Shown: positions 18,768-29,700, counted from the stretch's first letter. The stretch is 64,000 bases of DNA from Lysobacter helvus (GCF_018406645.1 NZ_AP024546.1:2604001-2668000), one strand, 5' to 3'. Notes: generated from the sequence alone by a model not told the origin. Program-made: numbers and translations.

Positions 18768-19808
18768 ATGGACCCGACGCAGGATTTCGAGGCGCTGTCG
18801 CGCCAGTACTGGAGCAACTGGGGCGACATGCTCCGCAGCGCCACCCAGGCGGCCCAGCCCGCGCAGCCCCCGGGTGCGCAGGCGTGGCACGACGCCGTGG
18901 ACTGGTGGACGCAGCTCGCCCATGGCCAGCGCGGCGAAGTGAACGCGGCGGTGGATCGTTTCAATTCGCAGGCGCGCGGCTGGTTCGGCGCGATGCAGCA
19001 GGTCGCTGCGCAGTTCGCCGGCAAGAATGCGGGCGCGCACGACATCACGCAGGCGTGGAAATCGGCGCTCGGCGCGGTCGGCGAGAACCCGTTCCCCGAA
19101 TTGTTCCGCGCGATGCGCGGGCAGGGGCAGCAGGGGCTCGACCAGTGGATCGAAGACGCCTCGCCGTTCCTCGACTCGTGGAAGCGCGAAGCGAGCTCGT
19201 GGCTCGGCATGCCGGCCTTCGGGTTCGCGCGCGAGCACCAGGAACGCTGGCAGCAGCTGGCGCAGGCGCAGATGGACCTGCAGCAGCAGAACAGCGCCTA
19301 CAACGCGCTGATGATGAAGTCCGCGCAGCGTGCGTACGAAGTGTTCGAGCAGAAGCTGGAAGCGCGCGCGAAGTCGGGCGATCGCCTGCAATCGGCGCGG
19401 GCCATGTTCGATGTGTGGATCGACGCGGCCGAAGAGGCGTACGCGGAGATCGCGTTGTCGCCGGAATTCCGCGGCGTGTACGGCAAGCTGGTGGACGCGC
19501 AGATGCGCGTGCGCGGCGGCGTGCAGCGCGAAGTGGCGCAGATGACCGGTTCGCTCGGCATGCCCACGCGGGATGAAGTGGATGCCGCGCACAAGAAGAT
19601 CGCGCAGCTGGAGCGCGAGGTGCGGAAGTTGCGCGATGCGATGCTCGATGCGAAGCCGGCCGCGCCCGTGAAAGCGGCCGCGCCCGCGTCGCGTCCGAAC
19701 GAAGCGTCGCTGAAGGTGCAGGGCGACAAGATCCTCGGCAACAGGAAGGCCGCGCCCGCGAAGGCCACGCCGGCACCGGCGCCGACGAAGAAGAAGGGGA
19801 AGCGCTGA
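18768..19808 (+). CDS. phaE: Class III polyhydroxyalkanoate synthase subunit PhaE
   Basis: Non-catalytic partner of the class III PHA synthase, 346 residues. The N-terminus is rich in Trp and Gln (YWSNWGDMLRSATQAAQ), as in PhaE proteins. The central part is helical (QERWQQLAQAQMDLQQQ), with the conserved-looking stretch FDVWIDAAEEAYAEIALSPE. Near residue 270 a short coiled coil appears (HKKIAQLEREVRKLRDA). The last 50 residues are a Lys/Ala/Pro tail ending in KKKGKR, which could bind DNA or granules as in phasin-like proteins. The ATG has a CTGGAGG box at 18757-18763. Its stop codon overlaps the phaC start by one base, so the two subunits are translationally coupled. Confidence 0.92.
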   Translation: MDPTQDFEALSRQYWSNWGDMLRSATQAAQPAQPPGAQAWHDAVDWWTQLAHGQRGEVNAAVDRFNSQARGWFGAMQQVAAQFAGKNAGAHDITQAWKSALGAVGENPFPELFRAMRGQGQQGLDQWIEDASPFLDSWKREASSWLGMPAFGFAREHQERWQQLAQAQMDLQQQNSAYNALMMKSAQRAYEVFEQKLEARAKSGDRLQSARAMFDVWIDAAEEAYAEIALSPEFRGVYGKLVDAQMRVRGGVQREVAQMTGSLGMPTRDEVDAAHKKIAQLEREVRKLRDAMLDAKPAAPVKAAAPASRPNEASLKVQGDKILGNRKAAPAKATPAPAPTKKKGKR

Positions 19809-20884
19809 TGAACCTGCAGAACAAGGGTCCGCTGGACTTCTCGCCGGACCAGCTCGCCACCGAGGCGATGAAGATGCAGCAGAAGCTGGGCGCCGGCCTC
19901 AACACGCTGCGCGAGGTCGACGACGTCGAATACGGCGCGACGAAGAAGGAAGCCGTGTGGTCCGACGGCAAGGTCACGCTGTATCGCTATCGCGGCGAAC
20001 AGTCGCCGACCGCCAAGGTCCCGCTGCTCATCAGCTACGCGCTGGTCAACCGCCCCTACATGGTGGACCTGCAGTCGGATCGTTCGATCGTGCGTGGTCT
20101 GCTGGCCCGCGGTGAAGACGTGTACATCATCGACTGGGGCTATCCGGATCGTTCGGATCGCTACCTCACGCTCGAGGATTACGTCGAGCGCTTCCTCGGC
20201 GGCTGCGTCGACCACCTGCGCCGCACGCATGGGCTGGATTCGATCAACCTGCTCGGCATCTGCCAGGGCGGTGCGTTCTCGCTGTGCTATGCATCCTTGC
20301 ACCCGGAGAAGATCCGCAACCTCATCACGATGGTGACGCCGGTGGATTTCCACACCGACGACAACATGCTGTCGAGCTGGACGCGCGCGATGGACGTGGA
20401 CCTGTTCGTCGACACCCTGGGCAACGTGCCGGCCGACCTGATGAACTGGTGCTACCTCACGCTCAAGCCGGCGCGGTTGTTCGTGCAGAAGTACGTGGGG
20501 CTGGTCGACATCCTGGACGACAAGCAGGCGGTCGAGGATTTCCTGCGCATGGAAAAGTGGATCTTCGATTCGCCGGACCAGGCGGGCGAGGCGTTCCGCC
20601 AGTTCGTGAAGCAGTTCTACCAGGCCAACGGGTTCGTCAACGGCGGCGTGACCATCGGCGAGCGCGACGTGCACCTGGGGATGATCGAGATGCCGGTGCT
20701 CAACATCTTCGCCGAGCAGGACCACCTCGTGCCGCCGGCGGCGTCGAAGGCGTTGCGCGGGCTGGTCGGCACCGACGACTACACGGAGCTCTCGTTCCGC
20801 GGCGGCCACATCGGCATCTACGTGTCGGGCCGCGCGCAGAAGGAAGTGCCGCAGACGATCCACGACTGGCTCGGCAAGCGCTGA
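19808..20884 (+). CDS. phaC: Class III poly(3-hydroxyalkanoate) synthase catalytic subunit PhaC
   Basis: Polymerase that joins (R)-3-hydroxyacyl-CoA units into PHB, acting at the granule surface as a PhaC-PhaE complex. It has 358 residues, the short length expected of class III. The lipase-box variant is GICQGG with catalytic Cys152. The general-base pair is Asp305 (FAEQDHLVPP) and His334 (RGGHIGIYV). These positions are close to the well-known Cys149, Asp302 and His331 of the Allochromatium enzyme. Start and stop of phaC and phaE overlap (TGATG). No thiolase or acetoacetyl-CoA reductase gene lies in the window, so precursors must come from elsewhere. Confidence 0.96.
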   Translation: MNLQNKGPLDFSPDQLATEAMKMQQKLGAGLNTLREVDDVEYGATKKEAVWSDGKVTLYRYRGEQSPTAKVPLLISYALVNRPYMVDLQSDRSIVRGLLARGEDVYIIDWGYPDRSDRYLTLEDYVERFLGGCVDHLRRTHGLDSINLLGICQGGAFSLCYASLHPEKIRNLITMVTPVDFHTDDNMLSSWTRAMDVDLFVDTLGNVPADLMNWCYLTLKPARLFVQKYVGLVDILDDKQAVEDFLRMEKWIFDSPDQAGEAFRQFVKQFYQANGFVNGGVTIGERDVHLGMIEMPVLNIFAEQDHLVPPAASKALRGLVGTDDYTELSFRGGHIGIYVSGRAQKEVPQTIHDWLGKR

Positions 20885-20887
20885 ACC

Positions 20888-21367
20888 ATGGGGCGCGCGT
20901 TGATTCGGATCGCGCGCGCCTTCGGGATCCTCTGGACCGTGCCCAACACGGTGCTCGGCCTGGTGGCCGGGATCGTGGGCATCGCGTTTGGCGCGCATGC
21001 GCACCTGTCGCGGCGCGAATGCGCGATCGTCTTCCATCGCTGGCCCTGGGGGCCGGGCGGGGCGATCACGCTGGGCAACACCATCCTGCATACCGGTGAT
21101 TCGCTGGATGCGCCCTGCGTGACGTACGCGCACCGGGCCGGGCATGCGAAGGAGCCGGCGATCGTCCTCGCCGACCACGAACGCGCGCACGTCTTCCAGT
21201 ACATGGTGCTGGGGCCGTTGTTCCTGCCGCTGTACCTCGCCTTCGGCGGCGTGAGCGTGCGCAATCGATTCGAACGTGCAGCCGATCGCTACGCGTTGAC
21301 CGGCACGGGTTGGTGGCCGTGGAGTCGCGACGAAGTACGCAATTCGTCCAACATGGGAAACGTCTGA
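20888..21367 (+). CDS. Small membrane protein with an HExxH motif, unknown function
   Basis: An unrecognised 159-residue protein starting 3 bases after phaC, so probably cotranscribed. The first 36 residues contain one hydrophobic helix (TVPNTVLGLVAGIVGIAF). The middle holds DHERAHVFQY, which contains a zinc-metalloprotease-like HExxH at His97, Glu98 and His101. Another hydrophobic stretch follows (VLGPLFLPLYLAFGG), then NRFERAADRYA with an acidic pair at 129/133 that could give a third metal ligand. This is the arrangement of gluzincin-like proteases, but the protein is far smaller than known ones. It could equally be a non-catalytic or domain-of-unknown-function protein. Its position suggests a link with PHB granules or membranes. 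Confidence 0.72.
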   Translation: MGRALIRIARAFGILWTVPNTVLGLVAGIVGIAFGAHAHLSRRECAIVFHRWPWGPGGAITLGNTILHTGDSLDAPCVTYAHRAGHAKEPAIVLADHERAHVFQYMVLGPLFLPLYLAFGGVSVRNRFERAADRYALTGTGWWPWSRDEVRNSSNMGNV

Positions 21368-21415
21368 CTTACGTCAGCTAGCTTTCGCGCGGCGAGGCGC
21401 GCTGCATCCTGCGGG

Positions 21416-22663
21416 ATGGCGGAAGGATTCGGATTCTTGCAACAGGTGTCTGCCACGACACTGCCGGCCACTTTTTTCGGCCTGCCCGTGGAGCCCTCCC
21501 GCAATGAACGCCAGACCGCGCAGGTCAGCATCGTCCCCGCTGACGAAACTGGCTGGTCGTGGATCGATGTCAAGGTGCAACGCAAGTTGCCCATCGGCGG
21601 CAGCATCGGGCTGGACAACTCGGGCGCCAACGAAGACGCCTTCGTCCCGAAGGGCGACAACACTTCCCCGCCGGGATACGGGCGCTTCAAGACCACCTTG
21701 GGGGCTTCGCTGCGCGGCATCGGCGCGGAAACCTGGTCGTTCGGCGGCACCCGCCGGCACTACTACGACGGTTACGCGGATTTCGAAGACAGCCGGAGCG
21801 TTGCGGTGTCGATTCCCGCCGGCTTCTGGGATTTCGAACTGCGTCGCGGCGATTCGCGTTACGTCAAGGAAATCGAGTCGATCTTCACCAGTTATGGCTC
21901 GGAAGGAAAATCCAACGACCAGAGCCTGAAGGTCGGCCACACCGTCTCGCGGTCCAAGCGCGGGAAGACCGACGTGAGCCTGCGCATCCAGCGCAAGGAC
22001 AGCGAGAATTTCATCAACGGCACGCGCATCGACGCCAACAGCAAGGTCTACACCGACCTGACGCTGGGCATGTCGCGCGTCGACCAGCTCTGGGGCGGCT
22101 CCCTGTACGTGGACTTCAACTGGAGCCGCGGCACGAAATGGCTGGGCGCCAACAATGTCGTCATCGATCCGAGGGAAGGCCACACGCCCGCGCTGTACTA
22201 CAAGTACGCCGGCAACGTGAGCTGGAGTCGCCCGATCAAGTTCGGCGACAGGCGCTTTGACTACGCGTTGCGCAGTGGCTGGCAGTATTCGCCGAGGAAG
22301 TTGCTGGCCGCCAACCAGCTCAGCATCGGCGACGAGTACACCGTGCGCGGTTTCAAGGGGGCGTCGGTCTCCGGGGACCGCGGCATCTATCTGTCCAACA
22401 CCGTGTCCATGCCGATCAACCGGGTGTTGACCGCCTTCGTCGGTGCCGACATCGGCGTGGTCGACAGCAACCACTCCGACAAGCGGCACGAAGCGATCTC
22501 GGGGTTCGCGCTGGGCCTGCGTGGAAACTGGAAGCACGCCAGCTTCAGCATCACGCACGCAGAACCCATGCAGAACCGGCGCGATCCGCCCGCCGACCCC
22601 CGCAACCCGCCGCCGGACAATGCGCGTGACGTGCTGTACGCCACGGCGACCCTGCGCTTCTGA
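21416..22663 (+). CDS. TpsB (ShlB/FhaC/HecB)-type transporter, N-terminally truncated
   Basis: Outer-membrane barrel of the two-partner secretion family, 415 residues against the usual 550-590. The barrel-start pattern is visible (KLPIGGSIGLDNSG), and the hallmark VRGF tetrad occurs near residue 309 (DEYTVRGFKGASVSGDRG). About 105 residues follow that tetrad, ending in a terminal Phe (ATATLRF), as in FhaC. The signal peptide, first helix, POTRA1 and most of POTRA2 are absent, and the preceding gene ends only 48 bases upstream, so there is no room for them. No cognate TpsA exoprotein gene lies next to it. It is either a decayed remnant or an unusual POTRA-less barrel without a secretion signal. 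The true start codon is uncertain. Confidence 0.7.
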   Translation: MAEGFGFLQQVSATTLPATFFGLPVEPSRNERQTAQVSIVPADETGWSWIDVKVQRKLPIGGSIGLDNSGANEDAFVPKGDNTSPPGYGRFKTTLGASLRGIGAETWSFGGTRRHYYDGYADFEDSRSVAVSIPAGFWDFELRRGDSRYVKEIESIFTSYGSEGKSNDQSLKVGHTVSRSKRGKTDVSLRIQRKDSENFINGTRIDANSKVYTDLTLGMSRVDQLWGGSLYVDFNWSRGTKWLGANNVVIDPREGHTPALYYKYAGNVSWSRPIKFGDRRFDYALRSGWQYSPRKLLAANQLSIGDEYTVRGFKGASVSGDRGIYLSNTVSMPINRVLTAFVGADIGVVDSNHSDKRHEAISGFALGLRGNWKHASFSITHAEPMQNRRDPPADPRNPPPDNARDVLYATATLRF

Positions 22664-22964
22664 CGCGATGCGCCTACGGCTGGCTTGACGGACGCATCAC
22701 GACCCCGCAGGTAATATCTGCACCGTCGAAGAAGAACCCGAGATATTCACGATCAAGGGAACGACTTCGGCAAACTGAAACCTCGCTCCCCTCCAGGCCC
22801 TGAAAAAGCCCGTGAGAGCGGGGTTTCTCTTTTTGGCTTGAGCCCCTTCGGGGCGGCATGCCTTATCCCCCGCGCTACGCGCGTGCCCCTTCAACAAGAA
22901 GGGGCGGACCGTGGTCCGCGCTTTCGCAGCTTCTGAGACGGGGGAGCGCCACACTCGCGCGCAC
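22664..22964. other. Hairpin-rich intergenic region without a recognised gene
   Basis: About 300 bases between the TpsB remnant and the dioxygenase gene. The first 130 are less GC-rich and contain an AATATC...GATATT inverted pair (22713-22746). Then come a terminator-like hairpin (22805-22826), a GCCCC/GGGGC hairpin (22842-22854), an 8-bp stem with an AACAA loop (22885-22905) and a CGGACC/GGTCCG palindrome (22905-22918). I see no coding signal. It may hold a small RNA, a set of repeat remnants or an old insertion junction. Confidence 0.5.
22805..22834 (+). terminator. Possible intrinsic terminator
   Basis: An imperfect stem (22805-22812 with 22819-22826, one G-G mismatch, loop TGAGAG) is followed by CTCTTTTT. 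It lies 140 bases after the TpsB stop, so it may end that transcript or an unannotated small RNA. Confidence 0.5.
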
Positions 22965-23573
22965 ATGAACTCCTCGTCCGCGACGTTTGCCTCCGACCTG
23001 TTCAGCCCCGCCGAGCGCGTCCTCATCGAGGACGAGGAAGGAGGCTGCCGGTATGTGCCCGCATTCATCGACGTCGACCGCGCGGACGCGTGGTTCGCCG
23101 CGTTGCGCGATGAAGTCGACTGGCGCCAGCAACGCCGCCCGATGTACGACCGGGTGGTGGAGGTGCCGCGGCTCACATCGGGCTATGCGCTCAATGGGAG
23201 CGAGGCGTTGCCTGCCGTACTCGGCGAGGCCCATGCCCGGGTCTGCGCAGAACTCGGAGTCGCGTTCACCCACGTGGGCCTCAACTACTACCGCGACGGC
23301 CACGACAGTGTCGCGCCCCACAACGACAAGCTGTCGACGCTGATCGCGGGGGAGCCGATCGCCCTGGTTTCGCTGGGCAGCGCGCGGCGCATGGAGATCC
23401 GTGCGAAGGCGCCGCCGCGCGGCGTGGTGCGCATCGACCTGGAGCCTGGGAGTCTGCTCGTGATGAGTTACGCGATGCAGTCGCATTACGACCATGGGAT
23501 TCCGAAGACGAAGCATGCGGTCGGGCCGCGGATCTCGTTGGCGTTCCGGGTGCGACCGTCGAAGGTGGCGTGA
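22965..23573 (+). CDS. AlkB-like 2-oxoglutarate/Fe(II)-dependent dioxygenase
   Basis: Predicted oxidative dealkylation enzyme of 202 residues, of the group that repairs alkylated nucleic acids. The iron facial triad is His119-x-Asp121 (APHNDKLSTL) and a distal His in SHYDHGIPKTK, most likely His177. The 2-oxoglutarate-binding pair is Arg189 and Arg195 in GPRISLAFR. The pattern NYYRDGHDSVAPHND and HGIPKTK is close to eukaryotic ALKBH2/3-type and some bacterial AlkB proteins. I chose the ATG at 22965; a GTG at 22911 in frame would add 18 residues, and the GGGGGAG box near 22940 is rather distant from either. There is no ada gene nearby. The exact substrate cannot be told. Confidence 0.9.
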   Translation: MNSSSATFASDLFSPAERVLIEDEEGGCRYVPAFIDVDRADAWFAALRDEVDWRQQRRPMYDRVVEVPRLTSGYALNGSEALPAVLGEAHARVCAELGVAFTHVGLNYYRDGHDSVAPHNDKLSTLIAGEPIALVSLGSARRMEIRAKAPPRGVVRIDLEPGSLLVMSYAMQSHYDHGIPKTKHAVGPRISLAFRVRPSKVA

Positions 23574-23708
23574 CGCGGGGAAGTCCATCTACATCGTGCG
23601 GAGACACCGTCGGCGAATCCGAGACGCGCTCGTCGCGTTGCGTAACGCACGGGCGTAGAAGGACACGCGGCGCACGACGGGATGCGCGTTTGCGGCAAGG
23701 AGGTCGCG

Positions 23709-26700
23709 ATGGATCGCGTGCATGGACGCTGGATGGCGTGGACCTTGGCGTGCGCCGCACTCTGGTCATCGATGGCGAGCGCGTCGGTGCGCAAACCTCC
23801 GCGCACTGGCGGAAACCAGGCAGCGATCATCGTGCCCGATGCGGTGTCCGATCGCGTGGGCGCAACCGCCGGGGCCTTTCGCGTCGATGAGTCCGGTGCG
23901 GCGACGTACACGATTCCGTTGCAGGGCGTACCTGGCGCAGCAGGCCTGGCGCCCGTGCTGTCGCTCGCGTACTCCAGCCATGGCGGCGACGGCGCCATGG
24001 GCAAAGGCTGGTCCATCGCAGGCACGTCGCGCATCGTCCGTTGCCGCGCAACGCGCGAGGCCGGCGATTTCATCGTCGATGGCATTGCAACGGATGGCGT
24101 TTCCGCGCCGATCGCCTTCGACGCCAGCGATCGCCTGTGCCTCGATGGACAACGCTTGCTGCCGGCCCCGGCGGGCAGTGCCGCATGTCGAAGCGTCGCG
24201 GGCATGCAGGTCGCGCAACTGCGTACCGAGATCGAATCATTCCGCCGCGTCTGCGCGTACTCGGCTGCAGGCCCGTCACGCGGCCCTGCCTTCATCACCG
24301 TCGAGCGCCCCGACGGCACGATGGCGTGGTATGGCGATCGCGACAACGCAGGCGCGGCGAACCGGCCCGACGGATTCATCGAAAGCACGACGCCGGGCCA
24401 CGAAGCCGCAGCGATCGCGTGGGCGCAAGTGCGGTTGCAGGACACGTCGGGCAACTACATTGACTGGACGTACCTGGAGAATCCAGAAGGCCCGGGCGAA
24501 GGCGAACACCTGCTCCAGGGCGTGCACTACACCGGCAAGCTGGCGTTGCCCGGGCAGTCGTTGGTGCTGTCGCCGTTCGCGTCGTTCGAATTCCGCTACG
24601 AGCGCTTGCCGAAGGCTGCCTGGCAACGACGTTTCGCTGCAGGCGGCGCGCTCGTGCAGACGCGGCGGCTGGCCTCGGTGGTCGCTTGCACGCGATCCGC
24701 CACGGTCTGTGCGACAGCGGAACAGGCGCGCGCGTACCAGTTCGCATACGCGCCCAGTCCGTCGGGCAGCGGGGTCGACACGCTGCAACACGTGCAGGAA
24801 TGCCGCAACGACAGCGGCGCGACCTGCCTTGCGCCGACGCAGTTCACCTGGAGCGCGGCGCAGCATTCGCTCGAAGCGACGCCCGCCTGGCACCCTGCGG
24901 GCTTCGGCAGCGCGTCGAAGTTCGAGGGCTTCAAGTTGGGCGACGTCGACGGCGATGGGCGTCCGGACATGGTCTGGTTGAAGGATGGCGCGCCCGGGGA
25001 ATCCTGCCCGACCGAACACGTGATGGTGAGCTTCGGCGAACGCGACGCGGCTGGCCGGCAAGGATTCGCGCCCGGCGTGTTCTCGGGATGCACGTCGACC
25101 GAGCTATCCGCGCTGGGCGAGGGCGCGTGGCAGCTGTTCGACTACACCGGGGACGGGCGCGACGACTTGTTCCTGGCGGGTACGGGGCGCTGGCGCCTGC
25201 ATCCGTCGAAGGGGCGGGAAGGCGCGCCGATCGACACGACGCAGGACCTGCTTGCCGACACATTCATTCCGCAACTTGCGACCTCCACCAGCGGCGCGCA
25301 CCCGCAATTGGCCGACCTCAACGGCGACGGCCTGCTCGACATCGTGTACTCCTACAACGGATTGCAGGCGAGATTGATGTCTCGCGAAGCGACCGGATGG
25401 TCCTGGGGCCACGAGCGCACGATCGGATTCGCGCCTGAAGCGCCGCTGCCGTGCCCGGAGGCGGCGAGTGCCGGGAAGTGCACGCAGTCCGCGCCCCGCG
25501 CCTGGAATCCGGAGACGCTGCGCCTGCTCGACTTCGACGGCGACGCGGCGACCGATCTCCTGCTCGCGATCGGACAGTCCTGGCAGGAGTACGAGCCCTG
25601 CACGCGCATTCCGCACGGCGACTGCGGCACGCGTGCGAGTCGTGACCTGCTGTTCGCCCACCGCGTGTCGGGCATCACGCCGTCGACGATCACGCTAGCG
25701 CGCAGCAGCGGTTCCTTGATGGACGATCGCAAACGCGATGCGCGCGTGTTGCCGGGCGACGTCAATGCCGATGGCCTGACCGACCTCGTGTACGAGGGCG
25801 TGGTCGACGGCAAGTGGGCCGTGGCATTGAACACCGGGCAGGGTTTCCTCGCGCCATTGTCGGTCGGTGTATTGCCGCGGCCCGCCTCCGTCCGCCTGGT
25901 GGACATCGACGGCGACGCGCGCAGCGAACTCGTGTTCGTCGATGCGCGGCCCGACGGCACGTTCCGCTTCCGCATGCGGCGCGCGTTGGGCGGTGGTGGT
26001 TTCGGGGCTGACGCGGACATCCCCGGCAATGGCGCCTATGCCTGCATCGGGCAGCCTTGCGATCCGGATCGTTACGCGCACGCCTTCGCGGACCTGGATG
26101 CAGACGGCTCGCCGGACTACTTCGCGCTGCAGATCGCCGAGCAGCCCGTGTTCCTCCTGGCGCAACCAGGCAGCGCGGCGCGTGGGCGGCCCCGCGACAT
26201 CGTCATCGACGTGCGCAACGGGTTGGGGGCAAGGACATCGATCGATTACGTCGCGCTGGCGAACGGCGGCGTGCACAAGCGGGGATCGAACGCGCGCGAC
26301 ACGGTGTCGTCCGGTCGCGGCGCACCAGTGTCGGACCTCGGGGGTTCGATGCCGATCGTCGCGCGCGTGTCGAGCAGCGCCCCGCAGGCCGATGCGCCAG
26401 CCGCCATGGCGACCGTGCATTACCGCTACGCCGGCGCACGCATGCAATCCGGCGGCCGTGGATTCCTCGGGTTCGCCTCGATCGAAACCCTGGAGGCGAA
26501 CGCAGCGGACGCGACGGTTTCCACGACGACGCGGTACCACCAGGCATTTCCTTTCACCGGGCAACCTGCCAGCAGCGAGACCCGCCTGCAGGTCGCCGGT
26601 TTCGACCCCGGGCCGTGCTTGTCCGATCCCGTGGCCAATGCATGCTTCGGATCGCCGGGGAGTGCATCGTGGCCGAGCACCGGTCGTCGCGTGTCGCTTG

Positions 26701-29700
26701 TGACGCAGACGTGGTCGAGCGAGACATCCGCAGCCGCGATGGGCATCCCTTTCACGCAGGGCGTGCAACTGCCGGTGCACGTGCGCGCATCGGCAAGTGA
26801 AGTGATGCATGACGATCCGGAATCCGGCGCGCCGTTGCGCCGCATACGAACGACGGTGCAGCACGGGCCCCACGGCAACGTCGTCGAGTCGCGCGTTCAG
26901 ACCTTCCCCGGGGCTGGGCATGCATGGATGGCGACGCAAGTCACGCACGCGTCGTACTCGGATGACCCGGCGCGCTGGCTGCTCGGGCGCGTGCGCGAAT
27001 CGACGGTGACGCACCAGCGTCCCGGCATGCCCGACGTCGTACGCACGGTGACACACCGTTACGATGCCGCCGGCCTGCTGGTAGGAGAGACCACGCAACC
27101 CGGAACCACGCTTGCGCTCGAGCGCGTCGATGTCCGCGACGAGCGCGGCAATGTGGTCGCGACGCATGCCTGCGGCGGCGGCGGGCGCTGCATGGCGTCG
27201 GACGAATTCCATGCCGACGATCCATTTGCCGTCCAGCGCACGACGCGCACCGTGTTCGATGCTGCGGCTCGGTATCCGGTCGCGACGCGCGCGTTGTTCA
27301 ACGCCGGCGGGGGCGTTGCCGCAGAGCGCGATGTGATGCGCGTGCTCGCGCGGGATGCGCTCGGTGCGGCCACGCACTCGGTCGACGCGAACGGGACCGA
27401 TACCGGCGCGGTCCACGGCGCACTCGGACGGCCGTATTACACCTGGCTGGAAAGCGTGCCGGGCAGCGTGCCGGGCGCGCCAGCCGGCGGCGTCGAGCGC
27501 TACACGACATATCGCTGGTGTGGCGCAGGCGCGTCCGCGGTGTCGTGTCCGGCGGGCGCTGCCTACCGTCGGCGCGTGGTGACGGAAGGCGCGCCCGGCG
27601 CGTGGTCGTATTTCGATGTGCTCGATCGCGTCGTGCTGGACGTCGTCCAGGCCTTGGGCGCGCAAGGCGACGGACGAGCGCTCGCCGGCACGTGTACCGC
27701 CTACGATGCGAAAGGCCGGACCACGGACGTGTCCGCGCCGTTCTTCCTGTCGGCGTCCATCGAATCACTGGATACGGCAGCGTTGACCACGGCTTGCGCA
27801 ACGTCCCAGCGCGCATGGACGCGCACGACGTTCGATGCCCTCGGGCACGCGCTGCGCATCGTCCAGCCCGACGGCGCGGAAACGCGCATCGCGCGCACGG
27901 GCCTGTCGACGCGCACCACGAACCCGCTCGGCCACGTCACGACGAAGCTGCGTAACGCGCTCGGCGAGGTGCAGGCCGTGGTGGATCCGGGTGGGCATCT
28001 GTTGTCGTTCGAGCACGAGGCCGACGGGGCGCTCCGCCAAGTTGTCCGCGACGCCGGACGTGGGCCGGTGGTCCACGCCTTCACGTACGACGCGCAACGG
28101 CGCAAGCGACGCCAGGACGATCCCGACAGCGGCACCACCCACTTCGACTACAACGCATTGGGAGAACTGATCGCGCAGACGGATGCATCGGGCCATCGCA
28201 TCGAACACCACCGCGATGGGCAGGGTCGCGTGCATCGAAAGCGTGTCGTTGCCGCCGACGGCAGCCTCGAGTCGGAATCGGAATTCATTTTCGACACGGC
28301 GCCGTCCGGCCTGGGCCTGCTGCACCAGGAACGCGTGACAGGCACGTACCTCGCATGGCGCGGCGCAGCCGAAATGGCGCTCTCGTTTTCCCGGACGCTG
28401 ACCTACGACGGGTTGGGCCGCCCGACCGAGCGGCGCACGGAGGTCGACGGCGTCCCGTATTCCAGCCGCATCGTGTACGACGCGCTAGGTCGCGCGTGGA
28501 AGTCGCAGGATCCCAGCGGCGGATGGGACAAGCGCGTATTCGACGCATCGGGATTCCTTGTGGCGTCCTGCATTAGCGAAGCGACCGACACCACGCCCGG
28601 CTGCGCGCAGCCCCATCGTCGCGTCCTGGCTGGCGATGCGCGCGGTCGTCCAACCCGGCAGCGACTCGGATCGCAGCAAGCGGTCGAACTCACGCATGAG
28701 TACGACCCGTTCGGCGGACGACAGCTTCGCGCTTGCGCGGGTCGCGCAGGCACGGGCACGTGTGATCTGTTCGATGACACGCTTGCATGGGATGCAGCGG
28801 GCAACCTGGCGGAACGCGTGCGTCCCGGCTTCACGGAGCGCTTCGTGCATGACGCGCTGGATCGCCTCGTCGAGGCACGCGCCTCGGGTCCCGGCATCGA
28901 CGCACGCCAGCGCTTCACCTATGACGCGATCGGCAACCTGTGTCGGGCGGACGTCGCGTCGATCGTGCGCGATTCGCATTACGCGGGCCGGGCGGGCTGT
29001 GGTGTCGGCGGGCTGCCGGGCAGCGGTGCGGAGCCGGCGCACGGGGCAGGGCAGGCGCTGCGCATCGGCGACTACGTGTATGCGTTCGACGCGCGCGGCA
29101 ACCAGGTCGAGCGTCGACCGATGCCCGGCGGCACGTCACCGGAGCGGCGCGTGCACTACGCCCTCGACGATCGCCCGCACGAGATCACGCTCGGCCCGGT
29201 GGCGTCGCCGACGCAGCGGACGCGCCTCTGGTACGGGCCGGACGGCGTGCGCTACAAGCAGGAAACGGGCGGCCGCGTCGTGCTGTCGATCGACGGCGTG
29301 GACATCGAACGCGTCGGCGCCCACGTGGTGTTTCGTCGCACCGTGGCACCCGGCGTCGTGCTCGAAACCCATGCCGCAGGTATGCAGGAACGCATCCTGA
29401 TCCACGATCACCTGGGATCGGTCGCACGCGTCCTGGATCGCGCGGGGGCCATGATCGATGCGCGGGACTGGTTCGCGTTCGGCGAACCCCGTCGCCACGA
29501 CGCGCCCGGGACACGCGATGTGCGCCCGTTCGACTTGGGCGCCGCGCAAGGATTCACCGGGCACGCGCATCTCGGCACGCCGCACGCGCTGCAGATCGTG
29601 CACGCCAATGGCCGCCTGCTGGATCCGTGGGATGGTCGCTTCCTGCAACCCGATCCCTTCGTCGTCGCGCCGGCGTCCGCAGTGGGATGGCAGGCCTACG

